Source: CAVZGO01 sp963774935
GTDB lineage: Bacteria; Chloroflexota; Anaerolineae; Anaerolineales; UBA4823
NCBI GenBank assembly: GCA_963774935.1
Contig: CAVZGO010000011.1
Location: 1-43,404 of the forward strand
Direction of reading: 5' to 3'
DNA: 43,404 nt
Part shown: positions 18,030 through 27,191 of the stretch, in pieces
Layout: each line of letters starts with the position of its first letter
Position numbering within the stretch: the first letter of the stretch is position 1
Made by a program: the position numbers and the translations under genes
The notes under the pieces: generated by a model
What the model was told of the DNA's origin: nothing
The model's database searches: none
The model's input: the letters and a program-made list of their open reading frames with translations, nothing else

Positions 18030-19126
18030 GACTTCACCTCAGGCCTGGCTGCTCCGTCTGGTATTAGCTGGATATATTGTTCCTCAGGTAATCCACCTGG
18101 CGTGTCATCTGTTCGCTGCTTGAAAACCTTACGTTGAATTATTGCGGAGTTAATGATATTTCGTAACTCTTCAAAATTCTTCTCCCATACAATCTGCTTT
18201 TCAGCTCGCAAGGAAATTATTTCTTGCTCTAGAGTTTCATATCTTTGTTTTAGCTGATCAATTCCGTTAACAATTCCTTGAGCCGAATTCTCGATGAATA
18301 TACATCCTTTGGTGAAGTATTCGCACAGCACTGGCTGTCGAGAAAGGATTAATGGAACCTCAGCCATCATGCCATCCTGGGCGCCTCCGAGTAATGAGCG
18401 TGAGTACGTGGTCAGACAAAGTATGGCTTGAGATTTATGAATTTGATTCCAGTAATCATCACCTTTCAGATAGCCGGTGTATGTAATATTTTCAGGAATG
18501 TTCTTGAAGACTTTTGGGTGGGCGAGGCGTGTATCACCTAGAATCGAGAAGTGTACATCGGGCAACCGGTTTGCCGCATCGATGATCGGAATCAGTGGTT
18601 CGTCCGCGGCAAAGGTATTCACGACGGTTATTTCGAGGGGATCTACCATGGAATGCGTGTGACCATTCGAAGAAACCCGTCGAATCGGTGGTCTCTGAAG
18701 GGTGACTACTCGACATCCCCAGGATTCGAAAGTCAGCCTGAAACATCCTTGATCTACGATGTTGACAATGGCTTTACGTGCAATTAGCTTCTGGAGGGGT
18801 ATCGTCCAGCGCCATCGTTTCGAAAACAGCGCAGGTGAATGAGTATCCAGGACGAAAACTGCACCTGACTGCTGGCAATATTGCGAGACCACTGCGCCAG
18901 CCAATATTGGTGGATTGGTTACTAAAACCAATCGCGGCCGTTTCGAGTTCAAAATAGACCATGTCTCTTGAGCCTGACGAATGTACCTTAACGGGAGCAT
19001 TAGTTTACTGGTCCGTCCAATTTTTCCTTTGTAAATAAAGTAAACCGGTGCATCCAGCCACGTGCCCCAGAGATCTGCACGTCCTTGATAAGAAGCCCAT
19101 ACCATGATGCAGATTCGCTGATCCAT
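18020..19126 (-). CDS. Glycosyltransferase family 4-like, copy A of a tandem pair
   Basis: 368 residues from the ATG at 19126 (MDQRICIMVW), 2 bases after the Wzy-like gene; an in-frame start at 19144 would overlap that gene. GT-B architecture, paralogous to copy B along the full length. This copy has a longer C-terminus: a charged, probably coiled region (RYETLEQEIISLRAEKQIVWEKN, about residues 300-325) and then a ~40-residue tail absent from copy B. It probably adds a sugar to the lipid-linked repeat unit on the cytoplasmic side. Donor and acceptor are unknown. Confidence 0.83.
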   Translation of the reverse strand: MDQRICIMVWASYQGRADLWGTWLDAPVYFIYKGKIGRTSKLMLPLRYIRQAQETWSILNSKRPRLVLVTNPPILAGAVVSQYCQQSGAVFVLDTHSPALFSKRWRWTIPLQKLIARKAIVNIVDQGCFRLTFESWGCRVVTLQRPPIRRVSSNGHTHSMVDPLEITVVNTFAADEPLIPIIDAANRLPDVHFSILGDTRLAHPKVFKNIPENITYTGYLKGDDYWNQIHKSQAILCLTTYSRSLLGGAQDGMMAEVPLILSRQPVLCEYFTKGCIFIENSAQGIVNGIDQLKQRYETLEQEIISLRAEKQIVWEKNFEELRNIINSAIIQRKVFKQRTDDTPGGLPEEQYIQLIPDGAARPEVKSWN

Positions 19127-19128
19127 AC

Positions 19129-20508
19129 TCAACCACGCTCCCAATGGATCGATGCCAGCAATCCCATCGATATAAGTAGATATTCGATTACGCCTGAAAA
19201 TGTAAATACCGAGTTTGTGAACCCCATCAATGATAAAACAATGATGATCGTAAAGGCACCATTTGCGATACCCTGTGCGAGACCAGTAGTCACCTTTTTT
19301 TGCTTATAAAGCCAGACCAGGCTGGTGCCTATCCAGCATAAATGCGCAGTTAATGAAATACTTCCTCCACGTAGAAGTAATGAGAAATATTGGCTTTCTG
19401 GATATAACCAGGTTAAACTTGTCGGCATTACCGGATGGTATCCCAAGAGCCAGGATTTTTTAATGATAGGGAGGAAAACCTCTTCCCAGACTTTAAAACG
19501 GAATGCCAGGGTTGTAGGAATCCAGTTATCACCTCGAAACTGATATTCCAGGCGTTGGCTGATACTTCCCCAAAGTGGTATCGCTGTGATCACCAGGCAA
19601 ATAATTAATATGATTAATGACAAACGGCCTCTTCTGTCCTGCAGCTCCAATAAGCCAATTCCGACAAGAAAGCCAATGATGCCTGCGTAGGACCCACTGG
19701 CAAGCAAGCAGCTGGCGATGATAACAGCTAGGGACAGCAATATCCAGGATTTCATTAAAGGTGGTTTTACACCATAGATTGCGCGGATCAGCAGCAGGTT
19801 AATTGCCAGGAATGTGCCCAGGCTGTTCCACGCCCCCAGGATAGATGACACTCGACCATAATCTACTGCAAGCTCTTCGTGGGGAGATGGATACACAGTG
19901 TGCAAAATATTTGCTATGAAACCAATTCTCGCTGCCTGAAGTAAACCAATGAATGCGACAAAGGCAGCACATCCCAGCATAAGACGTAGAATACGACGAG
20001 TTTCAGTCTCGTTCTGCGGTATATTCCGGAAAACCCAGAAGATGAAGATGTATTGCAGTGGCGCTAAAAGCACCATTGTTTCCCTAATTGTCAGTGGAAC
20101 CTGGCGAGCGTTATAAACCAGGAAAGGGATGATTGAGTTTCCCAGCGCAAGCCCAATCAAACCGACCCACAAGAGACCTGCAGAAGGTTGTTCTTTCTTT
20201 CGCGTTAAGATATAGGGGCAGGCCAGGATGGTACCCAACACCAGGATCGGCTCATTCGGAATCAGATAGGGTACGATTTGGCCCCGAACCATCCCTGAAG
20301 TTAACACAGTTGTAACGACCAATCCGTAGCATATCCAGATAGGGCGGATTAATCCTGTCGTCACGATGACCACCGCCAGTCCGCCTAATAAGCCGAGAAT
20401 GGGAGAAACCATGAATAGTGCACCTAATCCAATACCGCACAATCCAGCCAATACAAACTCAAGTACTGTTGGTTGAATAAAGGAGAATGGCGCCTGATGT
20501 GCAGTCAT
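19129..20508 (-). CDS. Wzy/O-antigen ligase-type membrane polymerase
   Basis: 459 residues with about 10-12 hydrophobic segments and one larger outside loop near residues 290-350 (LEYQFRGDNWIPTT, FRFKVWEEV, GYHPVMP). This is the O-antigen ligase/Wzy (PF04932-like) pattern. It should polymerise or ligate the flipped repeat units outside the membrane. The gene begins 7 bases after the stop of the large fusion gene and ends 2 bases before the next glycosyltransferase start. A ligase rather than polymerase role cannot be excluded; in a likely monoderm, polymerisation is more plausible (inference). Confidence 0.85.
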   Translation of the reverse strand: MTAHQAPFSFIQPTVLEFVLAGLCGIGLGALFMVSPILGLLGGLAVVIVTTGLIRPIWICYGLVVTTVLTSGMVRGQIVPYLIPNEPILVLGTILACPYILTRKKEQPSAGLLWVGLIGLALGNSIIPFLVYNARQVPLTIRETMVLLAPLQYIFIFWVFRNIPQNETETRRILRLMLGCAAFVAFIGLLQAARIGFIANILHTVYPSPHEELAVDYGRVSSILGAWNSLGTFLAINLLLIRAIYGVKPPLMKSWILLSLAVIIASCLLASGSYAGIIGFLVGIGLLELQDRRGRLSLIILIICLVITAIPLWGSISQRLEYQFRGDNWIPTTLAFRFKVWEEVFLPIIKKSWLLGYHPVMPTSLTWLYPESQYFSLLLRGGSISLTAHLCWIGTSLVWLYKQKKVTTGLAQGIANGAFTIIIVLSLMGFTNSVFTFSGVIEYLLISMGLLASIHWERG

Positions 20509-20515
20509 ATGTACA

Positions 20516-23221
20516 CTATCCGGAAATCAGCACCTTTGAGGTCCCATTGGACAGGTTGGCATAAAGATTAAGTAAACGTTTTTTCTGAGAAGACCAATCC
20601 AGACCATTTTCAATTCGTTTTCGTCCTATTAATCCTAGTTGCTGGCGGAGATCAGGGTTTTGTGATAATCTGTATATCTCACCAGCAAATTCAGCCACAT
20701 CATTCGGCGTTACATATACCGCAGACGATCCTGCAGTAATTCGATGTTCGTGCAAATCGAATACGACAAATGGCTTTGATAGAGCCATGTAATCCATTAT
20801 TTTGTTCATGGTTGCAATTGAGTTAATCGGACTCTCGGGAGCAGGTTCCAGGCAGATATCGGCTGTCGAGAGCAAGGTTATCCATTCCTTGACTGGTAAG
20901 AAGCCTGTGAACCTGAGCCGGTCCTTAACATGATATTTTTCAGCAAGGTTATTCAGCGTGGCTGGATCATCTACTTCTCCGATTAAGATGCAGTACCAGT
21001 CGCGATAACTATATTTTTCATCTAAGCTCTTCAGGATCTGTAAGAGGTAATCGATACCATCCTGAGAACCCATGTTACCCAGGTACGCCAGAATCGTCTT
21101 TGCTTGTGAACGCAGAGAGGCATTTGGTTCTACCGGATATATTTCATCCAGATTCGGGCCTTGGCGAATAACCGTTACTATCTCCGGAGGTAAATTATGA
21201 CGCGTGATCATAATATCTCGGGTAGATTGGTTGGTGGTGATCACATGATTAGCCATACGGCATGAGCAGCTTTCTAAGAATACCAAGGTTTTATATACAA
21301 TGCCCGTGTTTCGTTTGTTCGGAAATTTAGCCTGGTACAATTCTGGGGCGGGGTCGCGTAAATCGAAAACGATCGTCTTACCGGTTAATTTTGGGAGGAT
21401 GCAGGCAATAAACAGGCTATCAGGTGGATTCGCCATTAAAATAATTTTTATTTGGTGTGTAATACAGATCCAAAAAGTATAAAAAGTCATCGCCAGGGTA
21501 GCATAGGCGAATTCTAGAAAGTAGCCTATTTGTAATTTTTTGCTTTGTAATGCCGGATAGTGATATATTTTTATATTCCCTTTATAGTCCGACCATGATT
21601 CGCCATTTCCCCGGGGCGAGATGGTAATTACCTGGTAGCCAGTTTCATCTAAAGCCTGAGCATGCAGGCATACCCGGCAGTCGACTTCAAATGAATGGTT
21701 AGCCATGAGCATTAAGACCCCCGGACGTTTCATGGCTGGTGGACCAACTGTTTTGATAGCCTTTGAATTCGTTGGTTGTAATTCATCCTCGTGTGGTAAG
21801 GGAGTCTCGTTTTTCTTGTCGGAGATTGCATCGGGTTTTGTTCCATTATTATTCGAGGTAGCCTTACCCAGTGGGGCATAAGATGTTTTAGGTTTCCCAG
21901 ACTTCAAACGCTTTGATGAAGATTTTCGGTGATAATAATATGAACTGTAGTAGGCTGGTTGCCCATCCTTAACATGGTTCATAATTACCCCCAAAATATT
22001 CGGTTGAACGGCTGCGATTTGTTGTACTGTACTCCGCAAAGCATCTTCCTTAACAATAGCAAATCCTGCAACCAATAAAATACAATCTACGGTGCGTGCG
22101 ATTGCGAGTGAATCAGATACGCCGAGGAAGGCTGGCGTGTCGATCAATATTAAATCGTATGATTTTTGGAGCTCTTGATATATATTTTTTAATAAGTGAA
22201 TTTTATTGAATAAAAGATCGGTGTTGTCGCATGAATCTCCACTTGTAATGATATCCAAATTTGGGAAACCAGATTTTTGTATTACTGTACTTAATTCTGC
22301 CCCGCCGATTAAGTAATCCGTCAACCCAACCTGGTTTTCTATTCCAAATAAAGTTTGGATTTTTGGTTGATGAAAATCTGCGTCAAGTAAAATTATTTTC
22401 TTCCCATTACTCGCTAAGCAGTACGCAAGATTAGCAACTGTTGTGCTTTTTCCTTCGCGAGGCTCTGCGCTCGTGAGCATAATCGATTTGTTGGGGGTAT
22501 CTTGCAGCATCACAGATACCCTGGTAGCCAGTCTGCTGTATGTATCCTTCTGTAACGATGTTCTTATGGCAATTTCTTGTTTTGACCAATGAGCTTGATC
22601 TGGGATCTTTCCGATTACCGCCAGACCTGTGATTCTACGAACCTGTTCTTCTGAATAAATTCGTTTATCCAGGTTATTAAGTAAAAGAGTCAAACCGATC
22701 CCTGCCATGACTCCAACAATTCCTACCAGGAGTAGCAGGCTGATCATACTTAATAACGTCGGCGCTTCTGGTAAGGTCGATGGTTCAACAACGGAGGCTC
22801 TAACTTCTCTGATGGTTTTGTCATTAATCAAGTACTCTGCGAGGGCGTTTGCGGAATCCCGCGCCAGCATTGGGTCAGGATCTTTCACAGTGATCCGAAG
22901 CAGCTCGGTGTCTGGGATGATCTCAACCCGCATATCGGCAGGCTGGTCTTCTTGTAAACCTAGAGCATGTCTTATTTCATTTTCCACAAGGTTGCTGGAA
23001 CCAATTTCGACATAAGTCCGCATCACACGGTCTGCATAAATTAATTGTGTGTAGGATGGCTCGCCCGATGGATAGGGGATTATCCTGACGACAGCCTCTG
23101 CTGTGTATTCCATGGGGATTAACCAGTAACCAAGGATCGCCGTGCCAATCGTAGCAAATGTGGTTAAAATGATCACCCATTTTCGCCTGCGGAGAATTGT
23201 CAAATACTCAGAGAGTTCCAT
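20516..23221 (-). CDS. Wzz chain-length regulator - BY-kinase - GT4 glycosyltransferase triple fusion
   Basis: One uninterrupted 901-residue frame with three domains. Residues 1-190 are Wzz: ELSEYLTILRRRKW, a first membrane helix near 17-37, an outside region, then a PxxP-like site and second helix near 150-185. Residues ~200-430 are a bacterial tyrosine kinase: Walker A in SAEPREGKSTT near 250, Walker A' ILLDADFHQP near 280, Walker B LILIDTPAF near 357, and a Tyr cluster YYSSYYYH near 422-430, the usual autophosphorylation tail. A ~60-residue polar linker (Ser, Lys, Asn, Pro) leads to MKRPGVLMLMANH at residue 497. From there runs a GT-B glycosyltransferase with two hydrophobic stretches near 565-600, GNMGSQDGIDYLL, a TGFLPVKEW region and a late EPAPES Glu motif. 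No Shine-Dalgarno precedes codon 497, supporting a real fusion. Wzz-kinase fusions are known; the added glycosyltransferase is the odd part. Confidence 0.9.
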   Translation of the reverse strand: MELSEYLTILRRRKWVIILTTFATIGTAILGYWLIPMEYTAEAVVRIIPYPSGEPSYTQLIYADRVMRTYVEIGSSNLVENEIRHALGLQEDQPADMRVEIIPDTELLRITVKDPDPMLARDSANALAEYLINDKTIREVRASVVEPSTLPEAPTLLSMISLLLLVGIVGVMAGIGLTLLLNNLDKRIYSEEQVRRITGLAVIGKIPDQAHWSKQEIAIRTSLQKDTYSRLATRVSVMLQDTPNKSIMLTSAEPREGKSTTVANLAYCLASNGKKIILLDADFHQPKIQTLFGIENQVGLTDYLIGGAELSTVIQKSGFPNLDIITSGDSCDNTDLLFNKIHLLKNIYQELQKSYDLILIDTPAFLGVSDSLAIARTVDCILLVAGFAIVKEDALRSTVQQIAAVQPNILGVIMNHVKDGQPAYYSSYYYHRKSSSKRLKSGKPKTSYAPLGKATSNNNGTKPDAISDKKNETPLPHEDELQPTNSKAIKTVGPPAMKRPGVLMLMANHSFEVDCRVCLHAQALDETGYQVITISPRGNGESWSDYKGNIKIYHYPALQSKKLQIGYFLEFAYATLAMTFYTFWICITHQIKIILMANPPDSLFIACILPKLTGKTIVFDLRDPAPELYQAKFPNKRNTGIVYKTLVFLESCSCRMANHVITTNQSTRDIMITRHNLPPEIVTVIRQGPNLDEIYPVEPNASLRSQAKTILAYLGNMGSQDGIDYLLQILKSLDEKYSYRDWYCILIGEVDDPATLNNLAEKYHVKDRLRFTGFLPVKEWITLLSTADICLEPAPESPINSIATMNKIMDYMALSKPFVVFDLHEHRITAGSSAVYVTPNDVAEFAGEIYRLSQNPDLRQQLGLIGRKRIENGLDWSSQKKRLLNLYANLSNGTSKVLISG

Positions 23222-23275
23222 AATTTGAACCTTTCGAGAATTACAAGAACCAGGGCGAATATACGGCTATATAAG

Positions 23276-24401
23276 CTATCCTACGAACGCAGGTTCTTTG
23301 TACCCCTCATATGCAATAATCTGGTCGGCGATATAGACTATTTGCTCATTGGATAATTCTGGATACATCGGTAAGGAGAGTATCTCCATGGTAACTTGTT
23401 CGGTCACAGGCAAATCACCGGGCTTATATCCGAGATCAGCCAATGCTGGTTGCAGGTGTGCTGGCACAGGGTAATGAATACCTGTTCCCACACCTTGATC
23501 CTTTAGAAACGCCTGTAGCGCATCTCGATCCGTTGTCTGGATGACGTAGAGATGGTAGACATGTTTATTGCCATTCGATTCTTTCGGCAATCGAACTGCT
23601 GATTCTTTCAATAAATAGTTATATACCGTGGCGTGTTCCCGGCGAAGATTATTCCATTCGTTCAAATGGGGAAGCCTTGCGCGCAGCACTACGGCTTGCA
23701 GCTCGTCCAGCCGTGCGTTTTTCCCAAGCAGCTCATGGATATATTTCTTGCTCGAGCCATGGTCGCGCAGCATGCGCGCTTTACGAGCAATCTCCTCGTT
23801 GTTCGTGGTGATGATACCGCCCTCGCCGTACGCCCCCAGATTCTTCGTGAAGTAGAAGCTGAATGCGCCTGCATCACCCAGCCCCCCCGCAGCGCTGCCC
23901 TGATAGAGTGCTCCATGTGCCTGGCATGCATCCTCAAAGACCCACAGCCCATGCCGCTTGGCTATTGTGCTGATTGAAAGCATGTCAGCAGTCTGGCCAT
24001 ACAGGTGCACCGGCAAAATCGCTTTGGTACGCGAGGTTGATTTTCAATTCAATTTGCTCAACATCCATCAGGCACGTATCCGGGGTGATATCGACAAACA
24101 CCGGACGTGCGCCGCAAAGCAGAATTGCTTCTATAGTAGCAATGAAAGTATGCGATACAGTGATGACTTCATCGCCAGGACCAATCCCTGCAGCTCTTAA
24201 GATTAATTCTATGGCATCTGTGCCGCTCGATACGCCAATCGCATGGTTCACCCCACAAAACTGAGCGAAATCTTTTTCGAATTGTTGAACGTTCTTGCCC
24301 AGGAAAAGCTGCATTCCATCAAGCGCTTCTGCCATCCCGGCAAGAATCTCTTCTTTTAGCGGAAAATAACCAGCGCGCAAGTCGACCAATGGGATGTTCA
24401 T
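23276..24401 (-). CDS. DegT/DnrJ/EryC1/StrS-type sugar aminotransferase (one frameshift)
   Basis: A PLP enzyme of about 374 residues that aminates a keto sugar nucleotide. Landmarks: IPLVDLRAGY at the start, GVSSGTDAIEL for cofactor binding, FVDITPDT, ILPVHLYGQ, FEDACQAHGA with its Asp, and the Schiff-base Lys in FYFTKNLGAYGEGG. A frameshift near 24030 separates residues 1-125 from the rest; joining gives KAILPVHLYGQ as expected. The gene starts 10 bases after the hexapeptide acetyltransferase. With the upstream oxidoreductase and that acetyltransferase it forms the trio known from UDP-diacetamido-uronic acid synthesis (WlbA/WlbB/WlbC type), so the product is probably a 3-amino sugar nucleotide; this is inference. 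Confidence 0.88.
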
Positions 24402-24411
24402 GTTGAGACTC

Positions 24412-24900
24412 CTAAGTTTGGGATATTTTTCGCAGCACCCGGGCTGGATTTCCGGCTACAACAGTGAATGGTGGGACATCACGGGTGACAACGCTGCCTG
24501 CGCCGACAATCGCCTGTTCTCCAACAGTAATGCCACAAAGAATCGTTGCGTTGCTGCCGATCGATGCACCTGCTTTAATTACCGTTGGGACAACCTGCCA
24601 ATCATCTTCGGTTTGCAATGCTCCGGTTGGACTGGTCGAGCGCGGGTACTTGTCATTAATAAACATCACGCCATGACCAATAAATACATTGTCTTCAATT
24701 GTGACTCCTTCACAAACGAAAGAATGGCTCGAGATTTTGACATGCTTCCCGATGAAAGCTCCCTTTTGGATTTCAACGAATGTGCCAATTTTCAATTCAT
24801 CACCAATTTCGCAGCCATAAAGGTTCACGAAGGCGTATATTTTGACATTTTCGCCCAGCTTTACGTTCGGGGCAATGCGTATTGTAGCTCCGGCGTCCAT
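24412..24900 (-). CDS. Left-handed beta-helix (hexapeptide) sugar acetyltransferase, WlbB/WbpD-like
   Basis: 162 residues made of hexapeptide repeats: IAPNVKLGENVKI, CEIGDELKIG, AFIGKHVKI, CEGVTIEDNVFIGHGV, AGASIGSNATI, ITVGEQAIVGAGS. The ending is VTRDVPPFTVVAGNPAR, typical of sugar N-acetyltransferases. Such enzymes acetylate the amine placed by a DegT aminotransferase using acetyl-CoA and work as trimers. The loop FINDKYPRS is like that of the 3-amino sugar acetyltransferases. Its start overlaps the end of the oxidoreductase gene by 40 bases, more than usual in this operon. Confidence 0.87.
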   Translation of the reverse strand: MDAGATIRIAPNVKLGENVKIYAFVNLYGCEIGDELKIGTFVEIQKGAFIGKHVKISSHSFVCEGVTIEDNVFIGHGVMFINDKYPRSTSPTGALQTEDDWQVVPTVIKAGASIGSNATILCGITVGEQAIVGAGSVVTRDVPPFTVVAGNPARVLRKISQT

Positions 24901-25910
24901 TCGATGGCCTCCTGCTGTGAGTCATTCATCAGGGATAATTGAGCTGCTTCTAGTATCTTTACAACCTCTAATCCCACCTGTCCGCAGCTTCTAGGGCGGG
25001 AATGTTTTTGTATGGATTCTAAGAAGTGCTGGCATTCCAGCTTTAATGGTTCGACAAAACGTATATTGGGGATCAGAATATCTCCATAGCGATACGAGCA
25101 TTGGAAATCGCCATAAGTGCTCGTGTATGCAGGCGCGACCACCCCTTTGTCGTAGATTTTGATCTTTTCGTTGGTTTCTACATCATCGTAGACGACCATT
25201 TTTTGACTGCCAACCGCAGTCAATCTGCGGACTTTACAAGGATCCAGCCAGCTCACATGAACGTGGGCAAATATATCGCCTGGGAAGGAAAGGTTTATGT
25301 ACACCAGATCGTGAATCCCTTTGAAAACACAATCTCGTCCCTCAGCGTTCACTGAGCTTGGCAGGCTTCCCAACAAATAAAGCAGTATAGATAAATCGTG
25401 AGGGGCAAGATCCCACAGCACATTCAAATCGCGTTGGAATAATCCAAGATTAACCCTGGTGGAATCGATGTAATAAACTTTACCAAGCTCACCACTGTCA
25501 ATAATCTGTTTCAAAGCCTGGACCGCTGGATTGTATTCAAAGGTGTGACCAACCATTAAAATTTTGTCTTGCGACCGGGCAAGATTGACCAGCTCTTGAG
25601 CATCGCGGCTGGATGTAGTGAGTGGTTTCTCCACCATTACATGAAGACCTTTCTCCAGGCAGTCTCTTGCGATTGCAAAGTGAGTGCTCGGTGGGGTAGC
25701 AATCACAACGGCATCCAGCTCCAGTTCAAGTAGCTGTTGATAGGCTGGGAAAACATCCACGTGGGGGTAGGAGGAGTGGATATGATTCCGCCGTTCCTCT
25801 TTCAAGTCCGCAACACCTAAAACTCGAGCTCCTTGAAGCTCAACCAGGTTTCGAATCAGGTTTGGACCCCAATAGCCACAACCAATGACGCCGATCGATA
25901 TTTCGCCCAT
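24861..25910 (-). CDS. Gfo/Idh/MocA-family sugar oxidoreductase, WlbA/WbpB-like
   Basis: 349 residues. The Rossmann motif GVIGCGYWGPN lies at residues 7-17. ATPPSTH near 72 and VEKPL near 94, with the family's catalytic Lys, follow. The C-terminal sheet domain contains WDLAPHDLSILLYLLG, where the His lies at the active site. In the probable pathway it oxidises C3 of a UDP-sugar, usually a UDP-N-acetyl-glucosaminuronate, before amination. The enzymes that would supply the uronate are not in the window. The gene starts 21 bases after the initiating sugar transferase and overlaps the acetyltransferase start. Confidence 0.87.
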   Translation of the reverse strand: MGEISIGVIGCGYWGPNLIRNLVELQGARVLGVADLKEERRNHIHSSYPHVDVFPAYQQLLELELDAVVIATPPSTHFAIARDCLEKGLHVMVEKPLTTSSRDAQELVNLARSQDKILMVGHTFEYNPAVQALKQIIDSGELGKVYYIDSTRVNLGLFQRDLNVLWDLAPHDLSILLYLLGSLPSSVNAEGRDCVFKGIHDLVYINLSFPGDIFAHVHVSWLDPCKVRRLTAVGSQKMVVYDDVETNEKIKIYDKGVVAPAYTSTYGDFQCSYRYGDILIPNIRFVEPLKLECQHFLESIQKHSRPRSCGQVGLEVVKILEAAQLSLMNDSQQEAIEWTPELQYALPRT

Positions 25911-25931
25911 TTCTATCCTCCGGGATACTGA

Positions 25932-26681
25932 TTAGTACGCTCCCCGGCAAGCGATTACCACAAGCGGGGTTTTAAACAATATTTTCAAATCGAGCCAAAG
26001 GGATTGATTTTCAATATATAGGATATCTAGCCAGACCATTTCATCGAAATCTGCCGAGCTTCGAGCGGTCACCTGCCACAAGCCGGTTATACCTGGAAGG
26101 GCATTAAAGCGTTGATAATGCCAGGGTTTATATATTTCCACCTCGTAAGGGATTGCTGGCCGAGGGCCAACCAGGCTCATATTACCAATTAGGACATTAT
26201 AGAATTGGGGAAGTTCATCCATGCTGGTTTTTCGCAGGAAATGTCCTATTCGGGTAATGCGGGGGTCCTTGACCATCTTCCTTAAATGATTGTCACCGCC
26301 TTGGATCTCTTCCATACAGTTTTGGTCATTTTGAATCAATGCCTGGACATAGCGTTTGTGAAGGTCTGGGTCTGCGTGGCAAACCATGCTGCGGAATTTG
26401 TAACAGTGAAACCTGGCTTGCTCCCACTCCACACGCGAATTACGGCGAACACGGCGAGCACCGACTCGTTCTTGACGAAAGATTGCCGGTCCAGGAGTAT
26501 CTAAGCGGATGATTACGCAAATAATCGCCAATATCGGCGCCAGGAAGATTAAGACGACCAATGATACAGATATGTCAATAAATCGTTTTATGAAGCGATT
26601 GGCTTCCCGCTGGATAGTTGCCGCCTGCCACGTGATGGGTGGAGCGGCTCTGGTACAGTCAGGCTCAAGTTCTCTGTTCAT
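25932..26681 (-). CDS. Initiating bacterial sugar-phosphate transferase (PglC/WcaJ catalytic core type)
   Basis: 249 residues with one N-terminal membrane or re-entrant helix (residues ~33-60, ISVSLVVLIFLAPILAII) followed by the catalytic domain. Visible motifs: GPAIFRQERVG, the KFRSM signature, a late KTSMDELPQFYNVL and LVGPRPAIP, and PGITGLWQVTAR. Such enzymes move a sugar-1-phosphate from a nucleotide sugar to undecaprenyl phosphate, the first step of repeat-unit assembly. It lacks the multi-helix N-terminus of long WbaP/WcaJ forms. GGTGGGAA precedes its ATG. It is the first gene of the exopolysaccharide operon, so the operon promoter must lie in 26682-26830. Confidence 0.9.
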   Translation of the reverse strand: MNRELEPDCTRAAPPITWQAATIQREANRFIKRFIDISVSLVVLIFLAPILAIICVIIRLDTPGPAIFRQERVGARRVRRNSRVEWEQARFHCYKFRSMVCHADPDLHKRYVQALIQNDQNCMEEIQGGDNHLRKMVKDPRITRIGHFLRKTSMDELPQFYNVLIGNMSLVGPRPAIPYEVEIYKPWHYQRFNALPGITGLWQVTARSSADFDEMVWLDILYIENQSLWLDLKILFKTPLVVIACRGAY

Positions 26682-26839
26682 TTCCCACCATTTGTAAAAT
26701 AAGCATAAAAAATTGTATGATTTAGAATAATTGTATTAAAATATTAATGCGCAAATAGAATCCAACCGGATCTTGTTTGCACTGTCTCGACTGGCTGGCC
26801 CCAGCCGAGACTTCCTGTTAATTGGATTTAAAAATAAAC

Positions 26840-26859
26840 AACCGGCCATAAGGCCGGTT
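26840..26859 (-). terminator. Hairpin with T-rich tail, minus-strand terminator
   Basis: AACCGGCC (26840-26847) pairs with GGCCGGTT (26852-26859) around a 4-base loop. On the minus strand the stem is followed by GTTTATTTTTAAAT, a good intrinsic terminator pattern. It lies far (about 410 bases) beyond dhaK and may act as a second stop before the exopolysaccharide promoter. Confidence 0.6.
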
Positions 26860-27130
26860 TCGCTATTGGCTCCCCATATACTTCATCTATCTAATGTTAA
26901 TCAGGTAGATAAGCGACCAAATTCGGTATATGGTTCAGTGCCGCCAATCCACAAATGGATACAGAAAAACTTTTCCCTCAGAAATGGATCGAGTTTCATT
27001 TATCGTAGCACAAGAAATCATGAGAGTCAATAAATTAATGCATTATTTACGCCAAAATCATAATTCGTTGATGAATTAGATAATATCACTCATGAATTAT
27101 TGGTAATGTTCCGAGAAAAAAAGGTGACTG

Positions 27131-27148
27131 CCCGCGAATGATCGCGGG
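27131..27148 (-). terminator. Short GC hairpin, possible accessory terminator
   Basis: CCCGCG (27131-27136) pairs with CGCGGG (27143-27148). On the minus strand a run of six T follows about 9 bases after the stem. It is weaker than the neighbouring 27165-27191 hairpin. Confidence 0.4.
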
Positions 27149-27164
27149 TTTGGATAATAGACAA

Positions 27165-27191
27165 GAGGGGTACGAAATTTCCGTACCCCTC
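27165..27191 (-). terminator. Terminator hairpin downstream of dhaK
   Basis: GAGGGGTACG (27165-27174) pairs perfectly with CGTACCCCTC (27182-27191) around a 7-base loop. It is 75 bases beyond the dhaK stop. On the minus strand the stem is followed by TTGTCTATTAT. Confidence 0.65.

Noticed and set aside
20516..21733. Separate glycosyltransferase gene starting at the Met at 21733
   Set aside because: No Shine-Dalgarno lies before it and the frame is continuous with the kinase through a typical linker; fusion preferred, though internal initiation is not excluded.
26773..27033. 86-residue open frame in the large intergenic region
   Set aside because: It runs through a terminator hairpin, has no ribosome-binding site and no similarity I recognise.
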